Origin: JAGLQA01 sp023135565 | Lineage (GTDB): Bacteria > Acidobacteriota > Aminicenantia > UBA2199 | Direction of reading: 5' to 3' | Assembly (NCBI GenBank): GCA_030639305.1 | Contig: DAOWCY010000250.1 | Coordinates: 1 to 9,298 of the forward strand | Length of the DNA: 9,298 bases | Shown here: piece after piece, positions 1 through 7,200 of the stretch | Position numbering within the stretch: position 1 is the first letter of the stretch | Layout of the letters: each line of letters starts with the position of its first letter | The notes under the pieces: model-generated | The model's database searches: none | What the model was told of the DNA's origin: nothing | What the model saw: the letters and a program-made list of their open reading frames with translations, nothing else | Translations under genes and position numbers: made by a program

Positions 1-67
1 AATTATAAAAAGTTTTGATCAAACTTTTTTAAAAGTTTGGCCTCCCCGGCAGGGGCCGCCGGAGGCA
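1..67. repeat. Repeat module R1, copy 1 (may be cut by window edge)
   Basis: This is an AT-rich hairpin followed by a GC-rich stretch, and it recurs at 151-216, 1239-1307 and 3777-3842. The AT part contains AAACTTTT-TT-AAAAGTTT (21-38). The GC part can pair GCCTCC (40-45) with GGAGGC (61-66). In the other three copies the module is preceded by a second module, R2. Here the left side lies outside the window. Confidence 0.85.
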
Positions 68-95
68 AGAGCGTAGCGCGGGCAGCGTGTGAGGG

Positions 96-216
96 GGACG
101 GCGTCCCCAGCCTATAAGCCGCTTCGCGGCAGGAAGCGCTTTTGATTCTAAATTATAAAAAGTTTTGCGGAGCTTTTTCAAAAGCGACCCCCCGGAGGGC
201 CGCCGGAGGCAAGAGC
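96..216. repeat. Composite intergenic repeat R2+R1, copy 1
   Basis: Module R2 (96-150) contains the hairpin GCCGC-TTC-GCGGC (118-130) and runs straight into module R1 (151-216). Positions 96-133 match 3713-3750 at 36 of 38 bases. The rest of the 1-287 spacer holds a short GGGGCT tandem (about 230-245) and the ribosome binding site of the next gene. I see no other gene in it. The repeat resembles REP/BIME-type or MITE-like elements in layout, but I cannot name the family. Confidence 0.85.
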
Positions 217-287
217 GCTTTTGCTTTTAGCTGGGGCTGGGGCTGTTTTTAAAAATTTTAAAAAGTTATAGAAAAAAGGAGGCAGTC

Positions 288-1112
288 ATGAAAGCAATAA
301 AAACGATACTTATATTGTTAACAGTGTGTTTAGTCGCTGTGGATATATTCGCCTCAGGGGACGTGGTAGTGAGTTTTAATTTTTACCAGGGTATTCGGCA
401 AAAAGAGACCACCCGCCCGGCTGTGGCGGCGTCCTACTACCTGAAACCCTTAACCGGCAAAGGTTTGATTTTCGATGACCGGCAAAAGGAAGAGAAAGTT
501 AAATTAAAACGGGTCTACAGCCTTAAGGACGTGAAGTCTTTGCTGGCGGTGAAATGGCGCTGGAAGCGGGGAGAAACTACGCCCCGGCAGCGGCGGATTT
601 TTCTCAGCGGACAGGAGTACAGGGTGCGGTTGACCTTAAAAAAACGGGAAAACGGCTTTCGTTTAGAGGTAATCGAAAAAACGGCGGCAGAAAGCAAGAA
701 TCTTTTAGATACTGAAATGACGCTGCCTTTAGAGCGCCGGGCTATTTTCGGTTTCGAGGATGCGTTGGGAAAGATATATTTTCTTTCTTTTAGTAGGGAG
801 ATGGAGTCTACAGGTTCCGGCGGCGGCCCTATCGACATTGCTGAAGGCGAAGCGCCGGAACTCATCGAGAGGGTGGATCCCGCCTACCCGCCGGCGGCGG
901 TGGAGAAGCTGCTGGAAGACACGGTACTGCTGGCAGTGGTAGTGGATAAAAAAGGGAACATTTCTGAAGTCAAAGTGACCGGCGGCAGGCATGAGATTTT
1001 GAAAGAAGCCGCGATAACTGCCGTGAAGCAGTGGAAATACCGTCCTTACATCAAAGACGGGATCGCCCGGGAAATAAAGTTCACCATAGTTTTAGATTTT
1101 TACTTTAATTAG
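288..1112 (+). CDS. Exported protein with TonB C-terminal domain
   Basis: The 274-residue protein starts at an ATG preceded by a strong AAGGAGG (276-282) five bases upstream. Residues 1-22 are a basic start plus a hydrophobic stretch, with a plausible signal peptidase site after IFA (residue 22). It could instead stay as a membrane anchor. Residues about 190-272 look like a TonB C-terminal domain: DPAYPPAAV near 197, the VVVDKKGNISEVKV strand-turn-strand, and the AVKQWKYRPY signature (245-254). In TonB this domain lies in the periplasm and contacts TonB-dependent outer-membrane receptors. Residues 25-175 match no family I recognise. The proline-rich spacer of classical TonB is missing, and no exbB/exbD genes are adjacent. 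A role as the true energy transducer is therefore doubtful; stand-alone TonB-C proteins of unknown function are common. The domain call is firm and the role open. Confidence 0.82.
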   Translation: MKAIKTILILLTVCLVAVDIFASGDVVVSFNFYQGIRQKETTRPAVAASYYLKPLTGKGLIFDDRQKEEKVKLKRVYSLKDVKSLLAVKWRWKRGETTPRQRRIFLSGQEYRVRLTLKKRENGFRLEVIEKTAAESKNLLDTEMTLPLERRAIFGFEDALGKIYFLSFSREMESTGSGGGPIDIAEGEAPELIERVDPAYPPAAVEKLLEDTVLLAVVVDKKGNISEVKVTGGRHEILKEAAITAVKQWKYRPYIKDGIAREIKFTIVLDFYFN

Positions 1113-1138
1113 AAAATCATGAAAAATTTGTCTCAATT

Positions 1139-1187
1139 GCCGCGCAGCGGGTGAGCGCTTTTGATTCTAAACCCCGTACGCACGGGG
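1139..1187. repeat. Partial R2 repeat plus hairpin
   Basis: Positions 1145-1171 are a 27-base exact direct repeat of 1214-1240. It is followed by a perfect hairpin, CCCCGT-ACGC-ACGGGG (1172-1187). No T-run follows the hairpin, so it is a weak candidate for an intrinsic terminator of the TonB-C gene. This looks like a second, partial copy of module R2 just upstream of the complete one. Confidence 0.75.
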
Positions 1188-1192
1188 AGGCG

Positions 1193-1307
1193 ATAAGCGG
1201 CTTCGCCGCAGGGCAGCGGGTGAGCGCTTTTGATTCTAAATTATAAAAAGTTTTGTTCAAACTTTTTCAAAAGTTTGGCCTCCCCGGCAGGGGCCGCCGA
1301 GGGCAAA
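1193..1307. repeat. Composite intergenic repeat R2+R1, copy 2
   Basis: The R2 hairpin reads GCGGC-TTC-GCCGC (1197-1209), with both arms changed relative to the other copies so that pairing is kept. Module R1 follows at 1239-1307 with AACTTTT-TC-AAAAGTT. A further hairpin CCCGC-GGA-GCGGG (1308-1320) follows and ends 9 bases before the ribosome binding site of the next gene. The element therefore forms almost the whole upstream region of that gene. Confidence 0.85.
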
Positions 1308-1344
1308 CCCGCGGAGCGGGCAATTAATTAGGAGAGAAAAAAAA

Positions 1345-2199
1345 ATGAAAAAAATTACTTATGTATTAATTTTATTACTTATTATTGTTTTCGCGCTGCC
1401 CGGAGCAATGGGCAAGAGCATCGCCCAAGAAAAAGCAGCGGACAAAAAACCGGCCAAAATAGACCCGGCGCTTTATGACGTTTACACCGGCCATTACCGT
1501 AACGAAGCCGGGCTTGTTTTTACTGTTACTAAAGCCGGGAACAACCTGATTATCGAGGTTCCGGCACAGCCGAAGATGGAGTTCGCCCCCGAATCGGCAG
1601 GGCGTTTTATCAACAAAAATTTTCACGTCCGCGCTGCTTTTGATGAGATCGCGCCGGGCGGCGGGAAAGCGGCTCGGTTGGTGCTGCGTTCCGGTGAGAC
1701 CGAAGCCGTGGCCCGGCGTATGCAGCCGAAAGTGGCCGTGCATTCGGGCATAAGGATGGATTTCAGGCTCAGTGCGGCGGCGGCTGGGCCTTTCGAAGCA
1801 AAAGAAGAAGCCCTACAAAAATATGGCGGCAGCCTGCCGGCCGGCCTGGAAATCCTATCGTCGTCGCCTCTGGGGATGACGCAGGGATGGTTCGTGGTGA
1901 AAGCGGAACCTGTTATCAGCATCAAAGACCTGAAGGCGGTGAATAAAGCCAGGGGTCACGGCGGTAATTTTGTCATTGCTTTTACTTTAAAGCCCGAAGC
2001 CGCGGAAAAAATGAAAGCTTATACTACTGCCAATATGGGCAAACGGATAGCCACCATGTTAGATGGCCGGGTGTTGTTTGCCCCTACAATAAACGGGGTG
2101 ATTTCCAAAAATGGTCACATCGTCGGTAGATTTAGCGAAAAGGAGGTAAACCGCATCATCACGCTGCTAACCGCCTCTATCAACGACAGCGAAAACTAA
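1345..2199 (+). CDS. Exported protein, DUF3471-like domain fused to SecD P1-head-like domain
   Basis: The 284-residue protein starts at an ATG with AGGAG (1330-1334) ten bases upstream. Residues 1-27 are a signal peptide (KKITYVLILLLIIVFALPG core), so the product should act outside the cytoplasm. Residues about 43-125 (YTGHYRNEAG, LVFTVTKAGNNLIIEV, ESAGRF, LVLRSGETEAVARR) resemble the DUF3471 beta domain that often ends beta-lactamase-fold serine hydrolases. Residues about 165-278 resemble the periplasmic P1 head of SecD: GNFVIAFTLKPEAAEKM, the MGKRIATMLDGRVLFAP block (231-247), GHIVGRF and the final helix. None of SecD's membrane segments are present, so it cannot be a translocon subunit by itself. 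Each half is recognised from pattern only; the SecD-like half is the clearer. The function is unknown. No promoter is evident, because the upstream DNA is repeat. Confidence 0.8.
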   Translation: MKKITYVLILLLIIVFALPGAMGKSIAQEKAADKKPAKIDPALYDVYTGHYRNEAGLVFTVTKAGNNLIIEVPAQPKMEFAPESAGRFINKNFHVRAAFDEIAPGGGKAARLVLRSGETEAVARRMQPKVAVHSGIRMDFRLSAAAAGPFEAKEEALQKYGGSLPAGLEILSSSPLGMTQGWFVVKAEPVISIKDLKAVNKARGHGGNFVIAFTLKPEAAEKMKAYTTANMGKRIATMLDGRVLFAPTINGVISKNGHIVGRFSEKEVNRIITLLTASINDSEN

Positions 2200-2230
2200 A
2201 AATTTTACTGCTGTATAGATACATCCAAAT

Positions 2231-2245
2231 GCAGCCGTGGGCTGC
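2231..2245. other. Short perfect hairpin after the DUF3471/SecD-head gene
   Basis: GCAGCC-GTG-GGCTGC forms a 6-bp stem with a 3-base loop, 31 bases after the stop codon. No T-run follows it, so it is not a classical intrinsic terminator. It may slow polymerase or protect the mRNA 3' end. Confidence 0.45.
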
Positions 2246-2246
2246 A

Positions 2247-2322
2247 ACCAAACACACCCCGTCGCTTCGGGGCAAAAAACAAAAAAGCCCCTCAGCGCCA
2301 CCCCTCTCAAGAGGGGAATTTT
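2247..2322 (-). repeat. Palindromic repeat P, copy A (inverted relative to 7434-7509)
   Basis: Read on the - strand, this stretch closely matches 7434-7509 on the + strand. Shared blocks are ATTCCCCTCTTGAG, GGTGGCGCTGAGGGGCTTTT, a T-rich run and GCCCCGAAGCGACGGGGTGT. Internal hairpins are CCCCG-TCGCTT-CGGGG (2257-2272) and CCCCTC-TCAA-GAGGGG (2301-2316). The second is followed by AATTTT and could end + strand transcripts of the preceding gene. On the - strand the element gives a GC stem followed by a T-run. Confidence 0.8.
2301..2322 (+). terminator. Possible weak intrinsic terminator
   Basis: The stem CCCCTC/GAGGGG with a TCAA loop is followed by AATTTT, about 100 bases after the stop of the DUF3471/SecD-head gene. 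The T-run is short, so efficiency would be modest. It lies inside repeat P, so it may be a property of the repeat and not a dedicated terminator. Confidence 0.35.
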
Positions 2323-2536
2323 AGCCGGTCAATCAATAATCGTTTAGCAAGCCTTGTAGATTGGTTAGATTATAAAACTAACGAAGCAAGCTCCAACCAG
2401 CCGCGGCATTCGTCTTATTCGACCTATTTGACCTATGCTTTTAGCCGGGGTGTGTCACCCCCGCGAATGCGTGGGAGCCTATGTGGGGTTTTCGGTTAAC
2501 AAAAAATCGTAAAGGTTTTTCATTGATCATTGAATA
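2323..2536. other. Non-coding spacer with structured and tandem repeats
   Basis: No gene is supported here. The stretch holds a GTTAG...CTAAC dyad (about 2364-2383) and three 9-base tandem units (2410-2436). It also holds a hairpin GGGGTG-TGT-CACCCC (2447-2461), followed by a second imperfect stem around 2459-2475. Downstream of 2520 the sequence becomes a run of CATTGAT/ATTGATAATTG-like words that leads into the aminotransferase promoter. The hairpins could be an RNA structure, but I recognise no riboswitch or ncRNA class. Confidence 0.5.
2410..2436. repeat. 9-bp tandem repeat, three units
   Basis: The units are TCGTCTTAT, TCGACCTAT and TTGACCTAT. The period is exactly 9 bases, the same period as the unrelated CTCTGTGTT-type array at 7689-7715. 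Confidence 0.75.
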
Positions 2537-2566
2537 TTGATAATTGCTCATTGATTATGTTATAAT
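2537..2566 (+). promoter_or_regulatory. Sigma-70-type promoter with extended -10, for the aminotransferase gene
   Basis: The -35 box is TTGATA (2537-2542) and the -10 box is TATAAT (2561-2566). The spacing is 18 bases, and TG sits one base before the -10 box (extended -10). Transcription would start near 2573, giving a leader of about 40 bases. This argues against translation starting at 2544, which lies inside the promoter. Confidence 0.7.
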
Positions 2567-2600
2567 AGGAATTAATCACTGTGGAAATTCCCAAAGCGAA

Positions 2601-2607
2601 AAGGAGG
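2601..2607 (+). promoter_or_regulatory. Ribosome binding site that fixes the aminotransferase start
   Basis: AAGGAGG lies five bases before the ATG at 2613. The open frame extends upstream to 2544, but that part lacks a binding site and overlaps the promoter. Family proteins also start with the F-I-D-L segment seen right after this ATG. Confidence 0.8.
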
Positions 2608-2612
2608 CTTAC

Positions 2613-3734
2613 ATGCAGTTTATCGATCTGGCAGCTCAACAGAAAAAAATAAGAGCAAAAATCGAAGCAAATATCAATAAAGTTTTAGACCATGGCCGTT
2701 ATATCATGGGCCCGGAAATCAAAGAATTAGAAGAAAAATTGGCCGCTTACGTGGGCGTGGATTACGCCGTAGGCGTGGCCAGCGGCACCGACGCGCTGTT
2801 GATGTCCTTGATGGCATACGAAATCGGCGAAGGCGACGCCGTACTGACTACGCCTTTTACTTTTATCGCTACCGGCGAAGTGATTCGTTTGTTAGGAGCC
2901 ACGCCGGTTTTCGTGGATATCGACCCGGACACTTATAATATCGACCCGGTAGAGATCGAAAACGCGCTGGAAAAAATCCGCTCCGAAAACGAACTCACAC
3001 CCCGCTGCATTATCCCGGTAGACCTGTTCGGCCAGGCCGCGGATTACGACGAAATAAACGCCATTGCCGAAAAACACGGTCTCTACGTGATCGGCGATGC
3101 GGCCCAGAGTTTCGGCGCTTCTTACAAAGGCAAAAAAGCCGGCTCTTTAACTGAAATCACGGCCACCAGTTTTTTCCCGGCCAAGCCTTTAGGCGCTTAC
3201 GGCGACGGCGGTATGGTGTTTACCCGCAGCGCCAAACTTTATGAAAAGCTATCGTCTATCCGGGTGCACGGCCAGGGTTCAGATAAATACAATAATATCA
3301 GGGTGGGTATAAACGGTCGCCTCGATTCTTTACAGGCTGCCGTGCTGCTGGCAAAACTCGAAATTTTCGACGAAGAGGTCGAACTCCGCCAGGAAAAAGC
3401 CAACCGCTACAGTGCAGCGCTCAAAGACCACCTGAAAGTTCCTTTTGTCAGGGATTATAATGTCAGCGCCTGGGCGCAGTATTCCCTGCTGCATCCGCAG
3501 CGGGACGCGGTCATCGCTAAGCTTAAAGAAAAAGGCATCCCCACGGCCATCTACTATCCCAAGCCGCTGCATTTGCAGGATGCGTTTTCCGACCTGCACG
3601 GCAAGGAGGGTGATTTCCCGGTAAGCGAACGCACAGCCGCCGAAATTTTCAGTATCCCCATGCACCCCTACCTGACCGCCGAAGACCAGGAGCGCATCGT
3701 ACAGGCCATCACGGACGGCGTCCGCACCCTATAA
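2613..3734 (+). CDS. wbpE: WbpE-like sugar-nucleotide aminotransferase (DegT/DnrJ/EryC1/StrS family)
   Basis: This is a PLP-dependent cytoplasmic aminotransferase of 373 residues, a normal length for the family. Such enzymes move an amino group, usually from glutamate, to a keto-sugar nucleotide. WbpE acts on a UDP-3-keto-N-acetylglucosaminuronate on the way to diamino-uronic sugars of O-antigen or other glycans. Visible motifs are the MQFIDLAAQQ start, HGRYIMGPEI (27-36), ASGTDALL (56-63), DIDPDTYNIDP (102-112) and DLFGQAADYDEINA (137-150). GDAAQSFGA (161-169) carries D162, which should contact the PLP ring nitrogen. SFFPAKPLGAYGDGG (186-200) carries the likely PLP lysine K191, followed by INGRLDSLQAAVLLAKLE (233-250). 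The family call is strong; WbpE-type over other DegT-type enzymes comes from remembered similarity. No other genes of that pathway are nearby. The last six residues and stop are encoded inside repeat R2. Confidence 0.9.
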   Translation: MQFIDLAAQQKKIRAKIEANINKVLDHGRYIMGPEIKELEEKLAAYVGVDYAVGVASGTDALLMSLMAYEIGEGDAVLTTPFTFIATGEVIRLLGATPVFVDIDPDTYNIDPVEIENALEKIRSENELTPRCIIPVDLFGQAADYDEINAIAEKHGLYVIGDAAQSFGASYKGKKAGSLTEITATSFFPAKPLGAYGDGGMVFTRSAKLYEKLSSIRVHGQGSDKYNNIRVGINGRLDSLQAAVLLAKLEIFDEEVELRQEKANRYSAALKDHLKVPFVRDYNVSAWAQYSLLHPQRDAVIAKLKEKGIPTAIYYPKPLHLQDAFSDLHGKEGDFPVSERTAAEIFSIPMHPYLTAEDQERIVQAITDGVRTL

Positions 3735-3842
3735 GCCGCTTCGCGGCAGGGGCAGCGGGTGAGCGCTTTTGATTTTAATTATAAAAAGTTTTGATCAAAC
3801 TTTTACAAAAGTTTGGCCCCCGGCAGGGTCGCCGAAGGCAAA
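3713..3842. repeat. Composite intergenic repeat R2+R1, copy 3, overlapping the aminotransferase 3' end
   Basis: Positions 3713-3750 match 96-133 at 36 of 38 bases, and 3753-3774 match 1214-1235 exactly. The hairpin GCCGC-TTC-GCGGC (3735-3747) begins right after the TAA stop (3732-3734). Module R1 follows at 3777-3842, with the AT hairpin AAACTTTT-AC-AAAAGTTT. The overlap means the aminotransferase ends inside the repeat. The AT hairpin may help end its transcript. Confidence 0.85.
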
Positions 3843-3872
3843 GTAGTTTCATAATGTAAAATAAAATTTTGG

Positions 3873-3901
3873 TTGACAGGAAAACTAAACCTGGATATAA
3901 T
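3873..3901 (+). promoter_or_regulatory. Perfect consensus sigma-70 promoter for the antitoxin operon
   Basis: TTGACA (3873-3878) and TATAAT (3896-3901) are both exact consensus boxes, with the ideal spacing of 17 bases. The start site would be near 3908 and the leader about 33 bases. A 10-base palindrome, ATAATATTAT (3897-3906), overlaps the -10 box. It could be an operator for the antitoxin, as is usual for autoregulated toxin-antitoxin operons; that role is inference. Confidence 0.85.
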
Positions 3902-3940
3902 ATTATTGTAAATAGATAGAAATTATTTTGAGAAAAGAAA

Positions 3941-4153
3941 ATGCAAGACTTAACATTGAAAATAAGGGACGAGCTCAAAACATTACATCCACTGTACATG
4001 AAAGAGGTTTACGATTTTATAACCTTCCTGAAGGCGAAGCAGGAGAAGAATGATGATACGGAATATCTAAGCAGCATCCCCGGGATGGTGGAATCCATAA
4101 TAACAGAAGCCAAAAGACCATTGAGCGAATACAGCGATACATTAGATTGGTAA
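3941..4153 (+). CDS. Small antitoxin-like protein (DUF2281/RelB-like type)
   Basis: The 70-residue soluble protein begins with a helical segment (LKIRDELKTLHPLYMKEVYDFITFLKAK in outline, residues 6-33), like the DUF2281-type antitoxins. It ends with a tail, IPGMVESIITEAKRPLSEYS then TLDW (46-70), of the kind found in antitoxins paired with RelE/YoeB-type toxins. The start ATG has only a weak purine stretch (GAGAA, 3930-3934), but a perfect consensus promoter lies just upstream. Its TAA overlaps the ATG of the next reading frame by one base (TAATG), the usual coupling of antitoxin and toxin. That next frame is a truncated toxin. The antitoxin may now be an orphan, a transcriptional autoregulator, or protection against a related toxin elsewhere. 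The antitoxin call rests on pattern and context, not on a search. Confidence 0.72.
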   Translation: MQDLTLKIRDELKTLHPLYMKEVYDFITFLKAKQEKNDDTEYLSSIPGMVESIITEAKRPLSEYSDTLDW

Positions 4154-4245
4154 TGTACAGCTTACTTTACTCACCCCAGGCTAAAAAAAAATTTTGTAAA
4201 AAAATTTACCGGAAATGGATTGCTAAAATTTCCGATATTTGGTAA
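4153..4245 (+). pseudogene. Truncated RelE/ParE-type toxin remnant
   Basis: The 30-codon frame starts at the ATG overlapping the antitoxin stop. Its first residues, MYSLLYSPQAKKKF, match the usual first strand and helix of RelE/YoeB-type toxins, which start M-Y-x-x-x-Y-x-x-Q-A-K-K and run about 85-90 residues. The frame then stops at TAA (4243-4245), nine bases before the kinase start. Neither alternative frame after the A9 tract restores a toxin: one stops at once and the other gives no toxin-like sequence. The core and catalytic residues of a RelE fold are therefore absent. The likeliest reading is a toxin cut down by deletion, with the kinase gene joined downstream. A functional micropeptide is possible but unsupported. 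Confidence 0.65.
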
Positions 4246-4248
4246 TAT
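4210..4248 (+). promoter_or_regulatory. Candidate promoter and dyad just upstream of the kinase
   Basis: The perfect 7-base inverted repeat CGGAAAT (4210-4216) / ATTTCCG (4228-4234) brackets a weak -35-like TTGCTA (4220-4225). A -10-like TAATAT (4243-4248) lies 17 bases further on. If used, transcription would start near 4255, at the kinase ATG, giving a leaderless mRNA. That would fit the lack of a Shine-Dalgarno sequence there. Both boxes match consensus at only 4 of 6 positions. Readthrough from the antitoxin promoter is the alternative. Confidence 0.3.
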
Positions 4249-4254
4249 TAGCAG

Positions 4255-7200
4255 ATGATATGCGAAAAATGTGGGGCAAAAAACGTTAAAGATGCAAAAT
4301 TTTGTAAAGCCTGCGGAGAAAACCTGGAAGCCTCATCCGCAAAAATCGACTCCCAAATCAGCCGCCAGATCGACCCGGGCACTTTAATCATTTCCGAGAG
4401 GTTCAAGGTATTAAAAAAGTTGGGCAAAGGCGGCATGGGGGAAATCTTCCTGGCAGAGGATGTTAAACTAAAAAGAAAGATCGCGGTAAAAAGTATTCTA
4501 AAAACCGCCCTGGCCGACCCCACGGCCAAAGACAGGTTCCTGCGCGAAGCCCAGACTGCGTCTCAATTGGATCATCCCAATATCTGCACTATGTACGAAA
4601 TATACCAGGAAGATGAAAGAGACTACATCGTGATGCAGTATATCGACGGCCTCACCCTGAACCATATCATCCAGGTAGAACGGCTCAGTATAAGAAAAAT
4701 TCTCGACATCGCCACCCAGGTATGCGACGGCATGATCGAGGCCAACTCGAAAAAGATCATACACCGGGATATCAAACCCGCCAACATTATGATCGATAAA
4801 AAAGGCACGGTAACCATACTCGATTTCGGTTTGGCAAAATTCCGGGACAAATCGGTGGTCAAAGAAAACGGTATGGTAGATTCCAACCTAACGGAAAGAG
4901 GCATCGTGTTGGGTACTGTCTCCTATATCTCTCCCGAACAGGCCCGGGGCCAAAACTTAGACCAGAGAAGCGATCTTTTTTCTTTCGGCATTGTGCTCTA
5001 CGAAATGCTTGAAGGCAAAAACCCCTTCTTAGACGAAGAACAGATCGGCACCCTCTACAACGTAATCAACAAAGAAGTGGAATTCTCCCGCCGGGATATC
5101 CCGGAAGAACTGCAGCGCATCGTTCTTAAAACCTTAGAAAAAAATCAAAAGAAAAGATATGATAATTTTACCCGGTTAAAAGAAGACTTAGAGGCTTTCA
5201 AAGTCCGCTGCGCCCAATTAAAAGCGGGTGGCGGCGATACCTTTACCACGGAAAGAATAGATCAAAAAGAGCTGCAGGTGATGCAAGAAGAGATAGAAAA
5301 ATCCACCGATAAAGAAAACCTGGGGGATATAGTTTACAAGATAAAAAAATTCAAAGCCTATACCGATACGGTTCCCTCAACCAAAAAAAACAAACTCAAA
5401 TATATGTTATTCCCGGTTATTTTGATTTTAGCCGCCCTGGCCGCCTATTTTCTTCTCACTAATGGGGATGATACCCCCTGGATTATCAACGAGGATTTCT
5501 ATATCTACATCCACAAATTCGAGAATAAAAAAGGTGTCACACCGGCGGTGGCTGAGAAAATCAATTACTTGCTCAAGCAATCCTTGAACCAATTCGATAG
5601 GTTCAAAGCCATCGACATAGAGGCGGTGCCTACCGGTTTGCGAGCTAAAGATATAGAAGAAAACTTAGCTTTATTAAAAGAAAAGTTCAATATCGAATTT
5701 GAATTGGAAGGAACCCTGACAAGAGATAAAAACTTTTACAATATAGATGCCAAATTGGTCTATTATGATGAGAAGAAGAAAAAGAAAATCAAGAAACCCA
5801 TTACGGGTACCGGTGAGTATTTAAGCTCTTTTTTGACTATCCAGGTGGACACTATCAGCAGCGGTGTATACAATAGGTTCTCCCACGCCAAAGGAGAAGG
5901 TCTCCAGGTTAAAAAGGTGAGCAAAATCTACGGCGCCCAGTGGCGGAAATTCTCGAACTTTTTTACAGGAAACAATTATCTTAAGCGATTGGAATTGAGC
6001 GCAGCGGAAAAGTACCTGCAAAAAGCAGCCGACCTACCGGCGGCAAAATACCTGCTGGCCCGCCTGTACAATTTCAGGGGTGACAGGATAAAGGCCCACC
6101 GCCTGATCCTGGAGTTAATGACCCGGGCCGAAGAATTCACCGACCCTCTAAAATGGAGAATCCAGGCCCTGGCAAGTAGGTTGAGTTTTAATTTCCCCGA
6201 AGAAATTAAAAACCTGGAGCAGTTGAAGGACAGTTTTCCTTTTTCCAAAGAGGTTTTTTACGACATGGGGGAGGCTTATTTTCAACATCGGCTGCCTTTA
6301 GAGGCCATCCCCTTTTACGAAGCGGCGTTAGATTTAGACCCGCAGTATACTATGGCTATAAATCACCTGGCTTACTGTCACTCTTTTTCCGGCAATCATG
6401 CTCGTGCCAGCGAATTATTCAATGAATATAAAGAACTCGATAATACAGCCAACTCCTATGATTCTTTAGGCGACGGTTATTTTTATTCCGGCGACCTGAT
6501 AAATGCCGAAAATTTCAAAAAACGGGCCGTGCAGGACGATGAACAAAGTGTTCCCTATTCTTATACCGGCCTGGCCGACATTTATATTTTGAAAGCCGAA
6601 TACAAGAAAGCCCGGGCTGCTTTAGACGATTACTACCGGGTCAAAAAGGACAATCAAGCGCAGGCCAGGGTAACGGCGGTGCGGGCTTTTATCCTTTACC
6701 TGGAAGGTAAATACGCGGAAGCCTTAAAGAACGTCAAAAAATCTTTAGAGGTATTCGATTCCGACGATATTAACACCGACACCGGCGAAGCTCACTGGCT
6801 CAAAGGGCTAATCCTGCTGGAATTGAATAAAGTCGAAGAGTGTAAAAACGAACTGGAATGGTTGAACCGCTTCAAAGAGAAATACAACTTATCCACCGAT
6901 AATTTTTTTAAACCCTACAAATATTTCCTTCACCTCACCGCCCTGCTTTACGAGAAAGAGGGAAATATAGACCGGGCCGGGAAAACTTTTGCCGCCCTGT
7001 TAGACATGAAGCACAAGTTATCTTTTTACACCTACTTTCATTATCAATTTTTCCACACCCGGTATGCTGAGTTTTTGTCCCGTAACGGGAAGCAGGCAGA
7101 GGCCCTGGAACAAATCGAAAAATGTCTCGAATTTAATCAAAATTATATTCCTGCTCTCTGGGTTAAGGCCGGGATCCTGGAAAAGAAAAAGGACAGGAGC

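Noticed and set aside
515..865. Minus-strand frame inside the TonB-C gene
   Set aside because: It is a shadow of the + strand gene, with no domain and no ribosome binding site.
1172..1187. Intrinsic terminator of the TonB-C gene
   Set aside because: The hairpin is perfect but has no T-run; it is reported only as part of the repeat.
2441..2500. Riboswitch or known structured ncRNA
   Set aside because: The hairpins are short and match no class I recognise, and they lie upstream of the promoter, so they are not in the aminotransferase leader.
2544..2612. Upstream extension of the aminotransferase frame
   Set aside because: It overlaps the promoter's -10 region, has no ribosome binding site, and lies before the conserved family start at 2613.
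1..3842. CRISPR array or other regular repeat-spacer system
   Set aside because: Repeat copies are 1-2.5 kb apart, differ in sequence, and lie between genes; there are no uniform spacers or cas genes.
4153..4254. Full toxin restored by frameshifting at the A9 tract
   Set aside because: One shifted frame stops at once; the other gives no RelE-like residues and ends before the kinase.
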